Below, one piece after another: positions 42,528 to 53,828 of a DNA stretch of 64,000 bases. Both the position numbers and the translations under genes were made by a program. The notes under the pieces were generated by a model, which was not told the DNA's origin, made no database searches, and saw only the letters and a list, made by a program, of their open reading frames with translations. Location: positions 5,291,233 to 5,355,232 of the forward strand of contig NC_043740.1 of the NCBI RefSeq assembly GCF_004337985.1, in the 5' to 3' direction. Every line of letters starts with the position of its first letter. The first letter of the stretch is position 1. The stretch comes from Pyricularia pennisetigena (lineage: Eukaryota > Ascomycota > Sordariomycetes > Magnaporthales > Pyriculariaceae).

Positions 42528-42590
42528 AAATGTCAGGTACATGCACACAAATCTCAAACGGTAAATGCCCGGACCACCCCAGTCGTCCTC
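42061..42590. other. Intergenic with T and A tracts
   Basis: Contains T-rich runs near 42225-42255 and a 38-base A run at 42489-42526, the latter 64 bases downstream of the chitinase stop. No gene recognised. Confidence 0.6.
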
Positions 42591-43701
42591 TTAAACAGCT
42601 CTGCCCATATTGTTCTTAATATTGGCATACTGCGACCCAGGGTAAGAGAGCCAGTTCTGCGCGCTCTCCAGCTTGCCCAGGAACTTGGCCATGTTCCTCA
42701 CGATGCTGTTATTCCCGGGCTTGTCCTGCGAGGACTCCCAAAACATGACGCCCCCGATCTGGTTCTCCTTGATGTAGCCCGACTTGAACCGCACCGACCT
42801 GAGGTCGTCGTACGATATCAGCTGCCCCGTCGCGTTGTCCATGCTGTACGACGCCTTGGCCACGTCGTCGTAGAGCACCGTGGCCCCGGCCCGCGGCAGG
42901 TCCTTGTAGGTCCACACCCCGGCCTGGCCCTCGAGGCTGCCCGTCGTCGAGGCCGTGTACGCCCTGCCCAGCCCCGTCGTCTTGTCAAACGACCGCCCGT
43001 ACAGCGGCAGACCAAGGTTGATCTTACCCGGCGACACGCCGCCTTTGACGTAGGCGGACACGGCCACGTCGATGCTCGCCTTGGTGGTGGGGAAAGGGCC
43101 CGGAAACACGTTGGTCTGGTGGCCCGTCGTGTTGTCCCACGACCCGGCAAAGTCAAACGCCATGATGGACCAAAAGTCCAGGTTGGCGTCCATGGCCTTG
43201 AAGTCAAACGCCGCGTAGTGCGTCGGCCCCGCCGGCGCCGGCATGCTCAGGGAGAACTTGTACTGGCCGCCCGTGTGCTGCTGCGAGTAGTCGTCGAGAC
43301 CCCTTCGCAGCTCCTGCAGGAGGAGCACGCAGTTCTTGTTGGTCTCGTTCGTGTCCGGGTACTCCCAGTCCACGTCGAGGCCGTCCATGCCCCAGTCTCC
43401 CATGAGCGTCACGGCCGACGACACAAAGACCGCCCGCTTGGCCGGGTCCGCCGCCACGGGCACGAACTTGGGAGACCACGTGTAGCCGCCGATCGAGAGC
43501 AGCGTCTTGACCTTGCGGTTCGCCTGCTTGATCTTGTACAGCTGCTCGACTAGCCCGTGCGCGTCACTCGAGTTGCCTCCTCCTCCTCCTCCTTGGGTGC
43601 CGTTGCCAAACTGCTTCTGGGTGTCTGCCCATGGGTCGGACGAGACGCTGGTATTTTCAACGTTCCTTGTCAGAATTTCAAGCCCCGCCAGCTAGGACAT
43701 G

Positions 43702-43744
<43 letters not shown>

Positions 43745-44030
43745 CTGAACTCTGTCTGACTTACACGGTGCCATTGCTAAGAATGTCTGCAAACGCATAC
43801 TGAACATGCGAAATGCTGTCCACTGCGATCTGCTCTGGCAGAAACTTTGCGCCGTATATGCTCCAGTTGGTCACATAGGCGACGCTGCGGTACGCGCCCG
43901 AATCCTTGTTAGGGCATATGTCTTGGGGAGCCTCGCGACCGTGCAGCCTGCGGCCTTGAGATGCTGTAAGTCTTGAGGTGACAGATCCTGCCAAGACTGT
44001 CAAGGGGAGAACGAGTGTACTAGGCCGCAT
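42591..44030 (-). CDS. GH18 chitinase, secreted
   Basis: Endo-type chitinase of glycoside hydrolase family 18, acting on chitin in the fungal wall or of competitors. Two exons (43765-44030 and 42591-43647) give 440 residues. Signal peptide about 1-19 (MRPSTLVLPLTVLAGSVTS). Barrel elements: SVAYVTNWSIYG, HVQYAFADI, KTLLSIGGYTWS, the catalytic DGLDVDWEYP with general acid Glu184, LSMPAP, FWSIMAFDFAG, INLGLPLYGRSF and VMFWESSQD. No chitin-binding domain or GPI tail is seen. Exon 2 starts with a Gly-rich run (GNGTQGGGGGGN). The intron contains a GA tract and offers two in-frame acceptors 18 nt apart; the distal one, 22 nt after a CTGAC branch, gives the more typical sequence. Confidence 0.92.
43705..43741 (+). 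repeat. (AG)n microsatellite in chitinase intron
   Basis: An AG dinucleotide run of about 37 bases lies inside the 117-nt intron (CT-rich in the transcript), near the donor side and well before the acceptors. Confidence 0.95.
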
Positions 44031-45203
44031 GATCTTTGCCGTAGAGGAGTCTGACCAGTGACGAGAGCAGATGCGGTGCAGGTGCAAAGCCCTGCCACAG
44101 AAGAAAAAAAAAAAGAAAAAAAAAAAAAAAGGTCAATCACGGATTCATGAGATATTAATCTACATCTCAATGTGCCCAGCCAGGGTTCCCGTGGCCTGTC
44201 AATCCAAAAAAAGAGCTGCGGCCATATCCAGCTTAGGTGTTTCTGTTCGCATGACGAATCCTCTGCCCGACTAGCTTTGATGGATCGCCCATCTGCATCA
44301 CTTCAACTCATCTCGAGAACAGCCAAACGGGGGTTTTGCTGGTGCTATATCAGATGTGATTCCCCTTTTGAGTCAGTACATGCCCAAAGCGTATGATAAA
44401 CCACGCAGCCTGGCCCTTTATTTAGGAGCTGGATCTCATTTGCTGTGGAATACGCTGTTTCAAGTGCATGCCCTTTGCTTCCTTCCCCCCCTGTGCCACA
44501 TCATTATTTATGGAAAATCCCCCACAAGTATACGAGTAACGACAATGGGGGTACCTGGTATCTATCTATCTATCTATACGTCTAATCATGTCGAGCACGT
44601 GGGTATTTTCAGCGCTCGAGCTCCCTGCGGCTGACAGCCAGAACTTTATGCGCCGCGTGGCAGGACACGGGCTTGCTTACGTGCCACAAAAAAAGTTATG
44701 CCTGGTCGTGCATACAAGCCGTTCATTGCGCCTCATGAGAACGTTGCAGCTCTTGCAGCCTGTTCCCAGTCTTGTCTTGTGGCAGCTGTCTACCCCTTCC
44801 CGCTTCGTTTCCTGGCTAATAACTAGAGTTGTCTTTGTGCCAACCAGGACATCCTTCGATCTGAGCAAACTTGAAACATAGAGGCCGCTCAGTACAAGGG
44901 GACAGAACAGTAGAACAAGTTAATAGTCAAACCGTATTGCATTCTACACTCAAGCTAGCTACCTGCCGTCCAGGCAGATGCAACCAAACGCTCTTTTCCA
45001 CCAACGCCAGTACGGATCCAGTCCTTGAACCAATTAGAATAAGATTCAGATAACCCCGTTTTTATCAATTTGTCCCTCCCTGCATAGTCTCTCAAAACCC
45101 AAGAAATTCCCTAATACAAAAAGTGAGGCACCGAGGAATGCTCTCCAACTCGGATGCCTGTCAAGCAACAACACGTACTAGAACTTACAAAAAGCTCGAG
45201 CGT
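44031..45203. other. Upstream of chitinase
   Basis: No gene recognised. It has an A/G-rich patch at about 44101-44130 and a TCTA run near 44560-44577. Confidence 0.5.
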
Positions 45204-46961
45204 TTAGTAGAGCACCTCTCGCTTTGCCGGCACAGGTGGCGGCGGCTTCTTGGATCGGCTAGGTGGAGGGGGCGGTGCCTTGCGGCTGCCCAATGTGTTC
45301 GCGGTCCGCGAAGCACCACTGCCGTAGCTTGTTGCAGGTGACGAACACCTGTCTCCCGCGCTCCACTTCGGGCTGTCACCGCTGCTGGTCGTGTCGTCAT
45401 CGTATCCATCGGCAAACACGTTGTCCTCCCGGGGTTGCGTCACTATACGGCTGACGGGACGAAGTTGGCCACGCAGCGAGCCGATGTTGGCTGACATTGT
45501 GGCTGCGGCGTTTTGCTGCTGTTGGAAGCTCGGCTGGTACCCGCTAGGGGTGCTGGACCCGGACATTGATTGCGTGTTACGCTCAATCGTGGCGCCGCCC
45601 TGGAATGTGTTGCTACGTACCACGCCAGGGCGGGCTGGGACGTCGGGGGCGGCACCGTTGGCCGATAAGCGCGATGCTGAGCGGATTGTGGGCATGCGAA
45701 CCGGTGGCGCAGGCTCGTGTTCCTCATAAGTGTAATTCTGGACGCTAGAGTTGCCCGTGCTGCCGCTAGTGTTTGTGCGCGACAGCCTCTCACCAAATGA
45801 CTGCGTCGTGTTCGAACGGCTCCTAATCGAAATGGTAGCCCCACCGGGCCTTCCACCAAAGCTACTGTGCATGCTTCGTGACGGCGAAGCTTGCACATTG
45901 GCACCAGCCCAGTTCTCTCGCGTGCGGCGGAGCTCCTCGGCACATCGCTCGTGGTATTCAAGCTCGGCGTCAAGGAAGCTCGTCAGGTCGCGCGTCGAGT
46001 CGGCCTCGGCGTCCTTGATGTCCTGCATGCGCCTGCATACGTCTTCGGTTGTCTCTTCATACTTGGCCTTTGCTGAGCGGACTTCCTCCTCAATACAGTA
46101 ATCGTCGCGCCGCGCCTTTGACAGTTTGGTCATGCTTGCATCGTACGCAAGTCGACGGTTCTCCAGCTTCTTGCGGGCGGCCTGAAATGCAGTATCGCTG
46201 TTAGTTCACAGAACTTGAACGAATGCACCGGCACGGCACGACTGGTAATAGGGTGTAGAGAAACGTACCTGGTAGTCCTTCATTGTAGCCAAGCTTCGTT
46301 CTAGGGACTCGAGCCATACAGTCGTGGCATCGGCGACGAGCTGCTCCTGATATGCAGCACAGTTTTCATTGGCGCGTCCCAGGGCTTCATAGATGAAAAG
46401 TGAGTTAGTTGTGCATCAATAATAGTAGACGGTAGCGAACCAATTCTTACCTATCAAGCAGTTTCCAAAATCCGAGTCGCTCTCAAAGTCTTCTCCGTGG
46501 CTCACCATGGTTCGACCAAGGTATCCACCTGCAAGGCCCTTCTCCTTGTCATCGAAGGTATCGCGGCGGCCAAGCCACTTAACGTAGGCATTCATTGACC
46601 TTTGCAGACGCTCCATGCCTGTGTGGATTATTAGATTAGCTATGCTATGTTTGCAGCAGACAATAAGACNNNNNNNNNNNNNNNNNNNNNNNNNNNNNNN
46701 NNNNNNNNNNNNNNNNNNNNNNNNNNNNNNNNNNNNNNNNNNNNNNNNNNNNNNNNNNNNNNNNNNNNNNNNNNNNNNNNNNNNNNNNNNNNNNNNAAAA
46801 AAAAACTTACCATCAAATCTCAAGGCCATCTCCATCTCCAGCATTTTGAAGTCGTCCGTCATGTTGGTCTTGGCCTCGCCGCCCATCTTCTCGCCAGCCC
46901 ATTGAAAGGCACGATCAAACTTCTTTGTCAAGTTCATCTTGCCTGGGGTGGATATTTTCAT
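45204..46961 (-). CDS. BAR-domain protein with proline-rich tail
   Basis: Membrane-curving BAR protein of the type widespread in ascomycetes. Four exons (46811-46961, 46451-46618, 46269-46384, 45204-46181) give 470 residues, or 462 from the ATG at 46937, which fits relatives better. The BAR domain fills the first 270 residues (KKFDRAFQWAGEKMGGEAKT; GMERLQRSMNAYVKWLGRRD; HGEDFESDSDFGNCL; RKKLENRRLAYDASMTKL; YEETTEDVCRRMQDIKDAEA). A Ser/Thr-rich disordered region follows. The tail has two proline clusters (KAPPPPPSRS and KKPPPPVPAKR), likely ligands for SH3 proteins such as Rvs167-type partners. Intron 1 holds a 127-base N gap, but both flanking splice sites are visible. Confidence 0.9.
46670..46796. 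other. Assembly gap (127 N) in an intron
   Basis: The gap starts 50 bases from the 3' splice site of intron 1 and is followed by an A run. Coding sequence on both sides is continuous, so the gene model is not affected. Confidence 0.99.
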
Positions 46962-49535
46962 GATATTCGAAATAAGTGGACAACGCTATCGTTGACCGTG
47001 CAAAGGTGGTGAAGGGGAAAATAAAGGAAAGAAAGGAAAAATGGGATAAAAAGGTCGTAGGAAGCTCGTCGGTCAGAGGCTGTGCTTTGTATGTGCAATG
47101 TAGTAAGTACAGAATGGCGTTGGTGCCAAGTCACAGAGAGCAAGTCAATCAATTCAATAATCGATAGCAGCTCATTAGCGAATGCAACAAGAAAGAGGGG
47201 TAACGATCGCTTGGGACAGTTCAAAGACGGGCTTTTGTTGTTGATGGTTCCGTCGAGCGAAGCAATCGGGCCAAGAGGTTGGTGGAGGTTGGGAGTGACT
47301 GAAAGTGAGTGGCCGGTACCGGGCTTTTTGCACCGAACAAGTCTGCAAAGGCGGCAGGGATGAGGTGGTCGGTTGGATACCGTTAACCGCACAGCGGGAA
47401 GTGGCGAAGCGTAATAAAGAAAGTAAAGAGGGCGAGTGGTTGTTTGTTATTTCGGATTAAGAGCGATAATGGGATGTCCCTGCCAATCTTGGTTCAAGAA
47501 GTTGAGATGGAATAGGTAGGTGTCAAGGAAGTCGATGACCCAATTTCTTTTTTACTTTCTTTCCTTTTGCCTGCGCCCCCCTCTGACTGGGAGTGACAAA
47601 ATTGACTTTTTTCAGAGCTGAAAAGGCCTGACCCTAATTTTGTTGCTGCACGTCGTTGCAGGACGTTTTGGGTTCCTTCTTTTCCTATATACCTTAATGC
47701 TCTGTCTTCGTTTGTTCTTGTCTCGCCGCCCACTCCACCTCGCTTGTCGGGATCAAGGTTATTCTGGGCCGGGGGCAAACGTTGGCTGTCTGGTAAATTT
47801 CAGGGGTCCCCGCGAGTTTACTTGCAGCGCAACTTGGAACCTGTCTATCCGTATGATAAAAAAGGGTCTGGAACTGGATCTGTGCCAGGAACGCTGAAAG
47901 ATGTGTGGGCACTAGCTGCTAGCACCGCCGCCAATGTAACGTGAATCCAAACCGCCAAGCAAACCCACAAGCCGAATGGCAAACACCCCAGCCAAGGGGG
48001 GCAACGTGCCGATAAAGTTGTGAAAGCGATAGGAGAAATGATTTGGCGAGGCACAACGAAAAGTTGAAATCAGGCAGGTCCTGACAGTGTGGGGTGGAAA
48101 CTTCTGTTGCTGCAGGTGAGCTTTTTTTGTATGCGCCTGGAGAAGGAAGGAGAGCTGAGAAGATGGCGAGGAGCAATGCAACGGGAAAATGCAACCCCAA
48201 TCAATCTCTGTGGAATCTCTTTCTGGTTCTGGTAAAATTCGGCGCCGAAATGATACGAGAGTGTCCGTCCGTCAATGGGGGTTGGGTTATTGACAATGGT
48301 CGGCAGCTTCTAGCGGGTTGTCTTTCTCGGTTCCGATAGAAAATGGGCTTGGGTAACGTAACCTGCAAAAGAACAACACAGAGGGATTCCCTCCATATTA
48401 TTTAAAATTCTAAACGCCTCGACTAGGCCGTTGGACTGTTTGGATTACGAAATGGAGACTAAGCGCGCATTGTATCAAGCGGCGACGCGGCTTACTATCG
48501 TCCCACTCATCGGTGGCCTAGAGGCAGACACAAAAGGGACGGCCCAAAGGACCAAACATTGCTTTATTCGACATCCCATCTTCTCCTCTTGACTTGAATG
48601 CATACTAAGGTACCCTACATGGCCGACCACCTGCTCTATGTCTTGCTCATAGTACAGAGCTTCATCACGAAGAAAAAAAAAAAATAGCAAAGCTGCAGCA
48701 AGGGCCGCTTGGCCAGCCGATTGTAGGCTAGTCCATCCAGCTGCGACGTAAGGGTGCGTGCGTGAGGATAGGGGGAATGATCGGATTGTTTGTTGCCCCA
48801 AGACAACAGACAGATTCTCACAGGTACGAAAGTAGGATTTCTTAATGCAAGGGTATGTCGAAGAACCAAGACCAATCGATGACCAAAATTCGAGAAATTG
48901 TGCCTGTCGCCCAGGCTTCCGGGGGAACATATCGATGATGTCTCTTGGCCATTCGTCGACGGGACCAGGCCACTACCTGCAGGCTAGCCAAGCTATCGAA
49001 TCGCAAGGGGGGNNNNNNNNNNNNNNNNNNNNNNNNNNNNNNNNNNNNNNNNNNNNNNNNNNNNNNNNNNNNNNNNNNNNNNNNNNNNNNNNNNNNNNNN
49101 NNNNNNNNNNNNNNNNNNNNNNNNNNNNNNNNNNNNNNNNNNNNNNNNNNNNNNNNNNNNNNNNNNNNNNNNNNNNNNNNNNNNNNNNNNNNNNNNNNNN
49201 NNNNNNNNNNNNNNNNNNNNNNNNNNNNNNNNNNNNNNNNNNNNNNNNNNNNNNNNNNNNNNNNNNNNNNNNNNNNNNNNNNNNNNNNNNNNNNNNNNNN
49301 NNNNNNNNNNNNNNNNNNNNNNNNNNNNNNNNNNNNNNNNNNNNNNNNNNNNNNNNNNNNNNNNNNNNNNNNNNNNNNNNNNNNNNNNNNNNNNNNNNNN
49401 NNNNNNNNNNNNNNNNNNNNNNNNNNNNNNNNNNNNNNNNNNNNNNNNNNNNNNNNNNNNNNNNNNNNNNNNNNNNNNNNNNNNNNNNNNNNNNNNNNNN
49501 NNNNNNNNNNNNNNNNNNNNNNNNNNNNNNNNNNT

Positions 49536-49569
<34 letters not shown>

Positions 49570-51796
49570 GCCCCTGTAGCTAAACGTCCGGCATGTCATC
49601 GAGTTGCAGCAAAGAAACCTTCGTCCCATCTCAAAACACCAAGCTCTCGGTCAAGTGCTCATCCCGTTCTTTGATTGACGGCCAAGCCTTCCAGGCTTTT
49701 CACCGGCCCACTTGGAAGAACTCAGCCCCCATATACTGTCTGTATCCGGTTGCATGCACTGATTCTGTAAAACCAAGGTTGTGGATCTGCGCCAAATAAC
49801 GAGTTTTGCTGGTTATAGGTGATACACTGTACAGCGCAAAGGCACTTGGTGAGTACTGTATATGTCGAGTGTATTCTCAGGTGCGTTCAATAAGTTTCAG
49901 TCTCTGACAGCCATCGCCAATCGTTTGTTAAGCTCCGGTCGCTGAGTTGTAGGACTGCCAACCATACTCTGGCGGTGAAATTCGTTAGCTTCGTCTGGTA
50001 TTGCTTAGGGTCAAACTGCTGAACACTGTCCGAAAAGGAGCGCAAACCTTGACGGACTATAACCTAGTCATCGGCAATCAGGTGCCACAATGCACCGTGC
50101 CATGGTGTGCAGAATCGTTGAGAATCTTGTTAATTATAAACAATCTCAATTGTTTAGTCATGTTGTAGTGGAAATTATCTCAAATATTGTTTTCATTCGT
50201 CAACAATCTCCAGGTCGACATTTGCAGCAGTTTGGCTTCGCCAAATACGGACCCAACCTCCCTACGACGGGGGAGTTGCCCATCGGTGAGGCGTCTGATC
50301 TCCGACAGACCCCGGGGATCCCACGTCTCAGGCCGGAACCGGGCGTATCCCAGTGCGCGTGTGTGTCGTCGTACCCTGGCCCACGTAGGCCTGACGTATC
50401 CGTGACAGCAGGGAGCTACTGCTCCCCAAAAAGTTAACTGCGGCATCTTCTTCATTTGACCGTGTTCCGCAGCCACGCTCAACATGGCTGCTTGTTGACC
50501 ACCATGTGATTCTGGTTACTCCTATTGTGCTGCTGCATTAAAGCCACTCATATCGCCGCCCCTGAACCTCAAGCATCAACCGCAGCCAGTCATTTGTACT
50601 GTAGTAAGCAATCGCAGACCAATTTTCAGTCCAATCACGTCCAAAACATCCATTGTCGACTCGGGCACGTGATTCGACCTGCAATTGCAGCTAGCCACAT
50701 GAGGCGCGTGGCTGTCGCTCGTCAGCAACCCAAGTCTGCTGCCCGTTTACAGTGCATCGCAGCGGCTTGGCTGCCTGGCAGATGACGATACTCGTGCAGC
50801 TCACGAGGGCGCTAGCTAAGAGCTCGACTGCCGACCGGACTTACCAGAAACATTTTGCAGCCGTTGGTCTGTCAACTGAAGATCTTGGTCTGGTCAAATC
50901 GTCTTTGGAGAAAATCAAGCAGCCGGCTGCAATGGGGTGGCCTGCGGAGTGGTCGCATGCAGAAACCGACCTTCTGCGTCAATAATTGAGGATCGACGTG
51001 CAGCTCCTGGTGTGGGACTTTTTGATGGCTTATTCGATTCATCATGACGCCTCCCAAGAACAGTTGCAGAACTGAAATGGCCACACGATGGAGCAGTTGA
51101 GAGACTTTTGCTGTATTTTGGTCAATCGTGCAACTTGTCGCTGCTTCTTGATGGATTGCTTGCTGATGATAGCCTAACCCTATAATTCACCATGTTTTGG
51201 CGGATGACCTCATCAGCACGTTGACAGTGACTTGCAAAAACAACAAGGCAATTCGAGTCGAGTCCTAAACCCCTGCACAGGCCGATCAAAGAAGTTCCCT
51301 CCCCTGGCAGCCACTACTGTAATTACATGCTCGACTCGCCATGTTTTTGCGGGGTGTTGCAAGCCAAGACAGCCCTATGTGGTATCAGCAATGCGCAGTC
51401 GGGCTGTACTGTAACGCTTGCTGCCTACCCCATACTATACAGTCTTTGGCCCCCGGCTGTTAAACATGAAAAGCCCCAGGCCTCCAACGATTGTCGCCAC
51501 TCTGAACGCATACTTGCTTGCCTCCGTTACTCTCACCCACAAAACACGTACCGGATCTCAAAGAGTTAGTTATCCGCTGCCCTGGCCTGGACAGCTGACT
51601 TTTGTTTGTCATAGCGAGTTGAACCATGTTCAAGACATTATTGTAAATCAGTTTTTAACAGCTGCTACCCCCTTGACCCCTGCCTTGAAATTCAGTGACT
51701 ATTTGGCCTCACCTGACAGCCAACACTCGAACCAACACCGCTGCATTTTTTGTTATAGACTCCTTTTCCCGTTCGCCTAGGAGATAAACAGCAGCC
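46962..51796. other. Long gene-poor region with large N gap
   Basis: About 4.8 kb without a gene I can support, including a 522-base gap at 49013-49534. Frames at about 50090-50437 and its antisense have no domain, signal peptide or splice structure. The final 250 bases before 51797 look like the promoter and leader of the App1-like gene. Confidence 0.5.
49013..49534. other. Assembly gap (522 N)
   Basis: Bounded on the left by a G6 run and on the right by TG and then a T run of about 30, again at homopolymers. Confidence 0.99.
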
Positions 51797-53134
51797 ATGT
51801 CGGACAACACCCATTCTCATCACCATCCAGGCTCTGCTCCCCGACAAAGAGCACACTGCGACGAGATGCAGCGCAAAACCCGGGAGGAACGCGGCTTCGC
51901 CAAGGCCGAGTCATCGCTCCCCGATCTCTCCAAGTCGTCCAAACGCCTGAGCTCTAGCACACGCGGATTCAAGTTGAGCGATATTCTATCGTTCTTGGGC
52001 AACAAGAACCCCAAGCCTCGACCCATTACGGCTGAGGACACCGTCTGGCTGCTCGACAATGTCGCCTTTCGGGACGAGGCCAGCGGCCGTTGGGCTGCCG
52101 AGTTCGTCGCCGTTGCCATGGACCAGAAGCCCAGCGTCACGCCCTTTGATGTCGTGCAGGCAGTCGCGCGGACTATTGGTCTTAACGAGGCGGACGAGGG
52201 CCTTGAAATCCTAGAGCAGCGCCTGATGCCATTTTTGCAGGACATTTTGCCTGGACGCGAGGTTGTCGCGCTACATAGGGGTCAGCAGCGTCTCAGGTTC
52301 GGCCCGGGTGGCAGAAACGGAATCAGTAGCGACCTGCGTCACCTCCCTGAGAGCACGCCCGGGACGGTGGTCAACACTGTGGCCCAGGTCCCCGAGGGTG
52401 CAGACGGCCTACTGACCATGAAGACCTTCTTTGCCGAGGCTGAGGGATGGGCCGTCGTGTCTGACGTCGACGACACCATCAAGATCACCCAGACGTCTGA
52501 TCCGATTGGCATCCTCCGCAAGACTTTTCTGGACGAGCCGACGCCAGTGCCTGGAATGCCAGAACTTTACAGCTGGCTGCAGGACAAGATAACACCCGCC
52601 GCCCCCTGGTTCTACCTCTCGGCCAGCCCCTACAACCTCTATCCGTTCTTGAGCGCGTTCAGGGACATGTACTTCCCTCATGGGCAACTGATTCTTCGGG
52701 ATCAGAGTTGGATGAGCATCAGCGGCCTCCTCAGCAACCTGACACTGGGGACGGAGGAGTACAAGGTTTCCCGGCTGCAAAAGGTGCACAAGTGGCTCCC
52801 AAAGCGCAAGATGATCTTGATCGGAGACAGCACACAGAGTGATCCTGAAGCTTATGGCGAGATGTAAGTTTCTTTCTTGAATACAATCAACGGATGGTTA
52901 TTGTTCACCGACTAACTGTTTCATTTCTCATCTACTAGATACCGTGGCAACCCTGGATGGGTCAAGCTTATACTTATTCGCAAAGTGACCGACATTGCGG
53001 CTGTCGGGATCGAGAGCAAGAACGAACCCAAGAGGTTTGAGGAAGCGTTCGAAGACGTGCCGCCGGACGCGTGGTACGTGTTTGAAGATCCCGCAGAGTG
53101 TCAGAAGCACATTGAACGGGTTTTGGCGGCGTAG
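51797..53134 (+). CDS. App1-type phosphatidate phosphatase domain protein
   Basis: HAD-like phosphatase that in yeast (App1) dephosphorylates phosphatidic acid at actin patches to aid endocytosis. Two exons (51797-52863 and 52939-53134) give 420 residues. The catalytic DxDxT motif is Asp223-Val-Asp225-Asp-Thr227 within WAVVSDVDDTIKITQTSD; the following APWFYLSASPYNLYPFL and RKMILIGDSTQSDPEAYGEI supply the Ser/Thr, Lys and acidic motifs of the fold. The join restores EIYRGNPGW, typical for this family. N-terminal 60 residues are charged and disordered. It lacks the long proline-rich C-terminal tail of yeast App1, so it represents the shorter fungal version. A link with the two BAR proteins in this window in endocytosis is only an inference. 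Confidence 0.88.
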
Positions 53135-53828
53135 AGTTAGCATAGGCATGGCCTGGTCTTGGTCTACTTTTTTGGGCTTGGTTGTGCAAGGTGTTCTTGG
53201 TTGGTGTTCCTAGGTTGGAGACATATGCTTCATGTGCTGGGTTTTTCTTTGCTCTCTCTTTTTCTATTATACCCTCTATGCCGCCTTTTGGGCTGATGTA
53301 TGTTTGTCGATGATGTTAACTACCTTTCACCCTCTTTCCTACCACCTAGACTATAGTAACTGTTAATATTAGATCACTTCCAGTTTCCTGTATTTCAACA
53401 TCAATTGTAACATTCTCTGCCATTTTATTATCTTACAATAAACCTCGAATATACACATAATTCTGCTTCTGTGCAAAGATCATGTACCTCAAAATTACCT
53501 CTATGCGAAAGCAGGTGCAATGACGTACGCCCAAGGCTTGTTTAGTTGGTGTGGTTACAGTGGAGATCTTGTCAAGAAGCACGCTCATGAGGTGGGGCAG
53601 GAAATAAAGGTGGAGAGCTATCGCAGTGCATCTGATGCGACCACGCAACGCGACTTGAACCCTGAGGAAAGGGAAAAAAAAAAAAAAGGCTACAAAAGGT
53701 ACTATCTTGGATCGATCGCCAAGGAGTTCTCTCGCACGCCAGGTCGCACCAGATTCAGTGCGATCTATTGTTGGTTCTGCCTACATTCAATTGACCCCCA
53801 AGGTTGGCACCCGATCAAAGCGCCCGCC
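53135..53828. other. Intergenic, with open frame ahead of cyclin H
   Basis: The cyclin H frame stays open upstream to an ATG at 53520, but that part has no similarity to the family and contains an A14 run; it is treated as leader. Nothing else recognised. Confidence 0.5.

Noticed and set aside
50090..50485. Opposed open frames of about 100-115 codons
   Set aside because: Composition is not protein-like and neither has splice sites or family motifs; the region is flanked by a gap.
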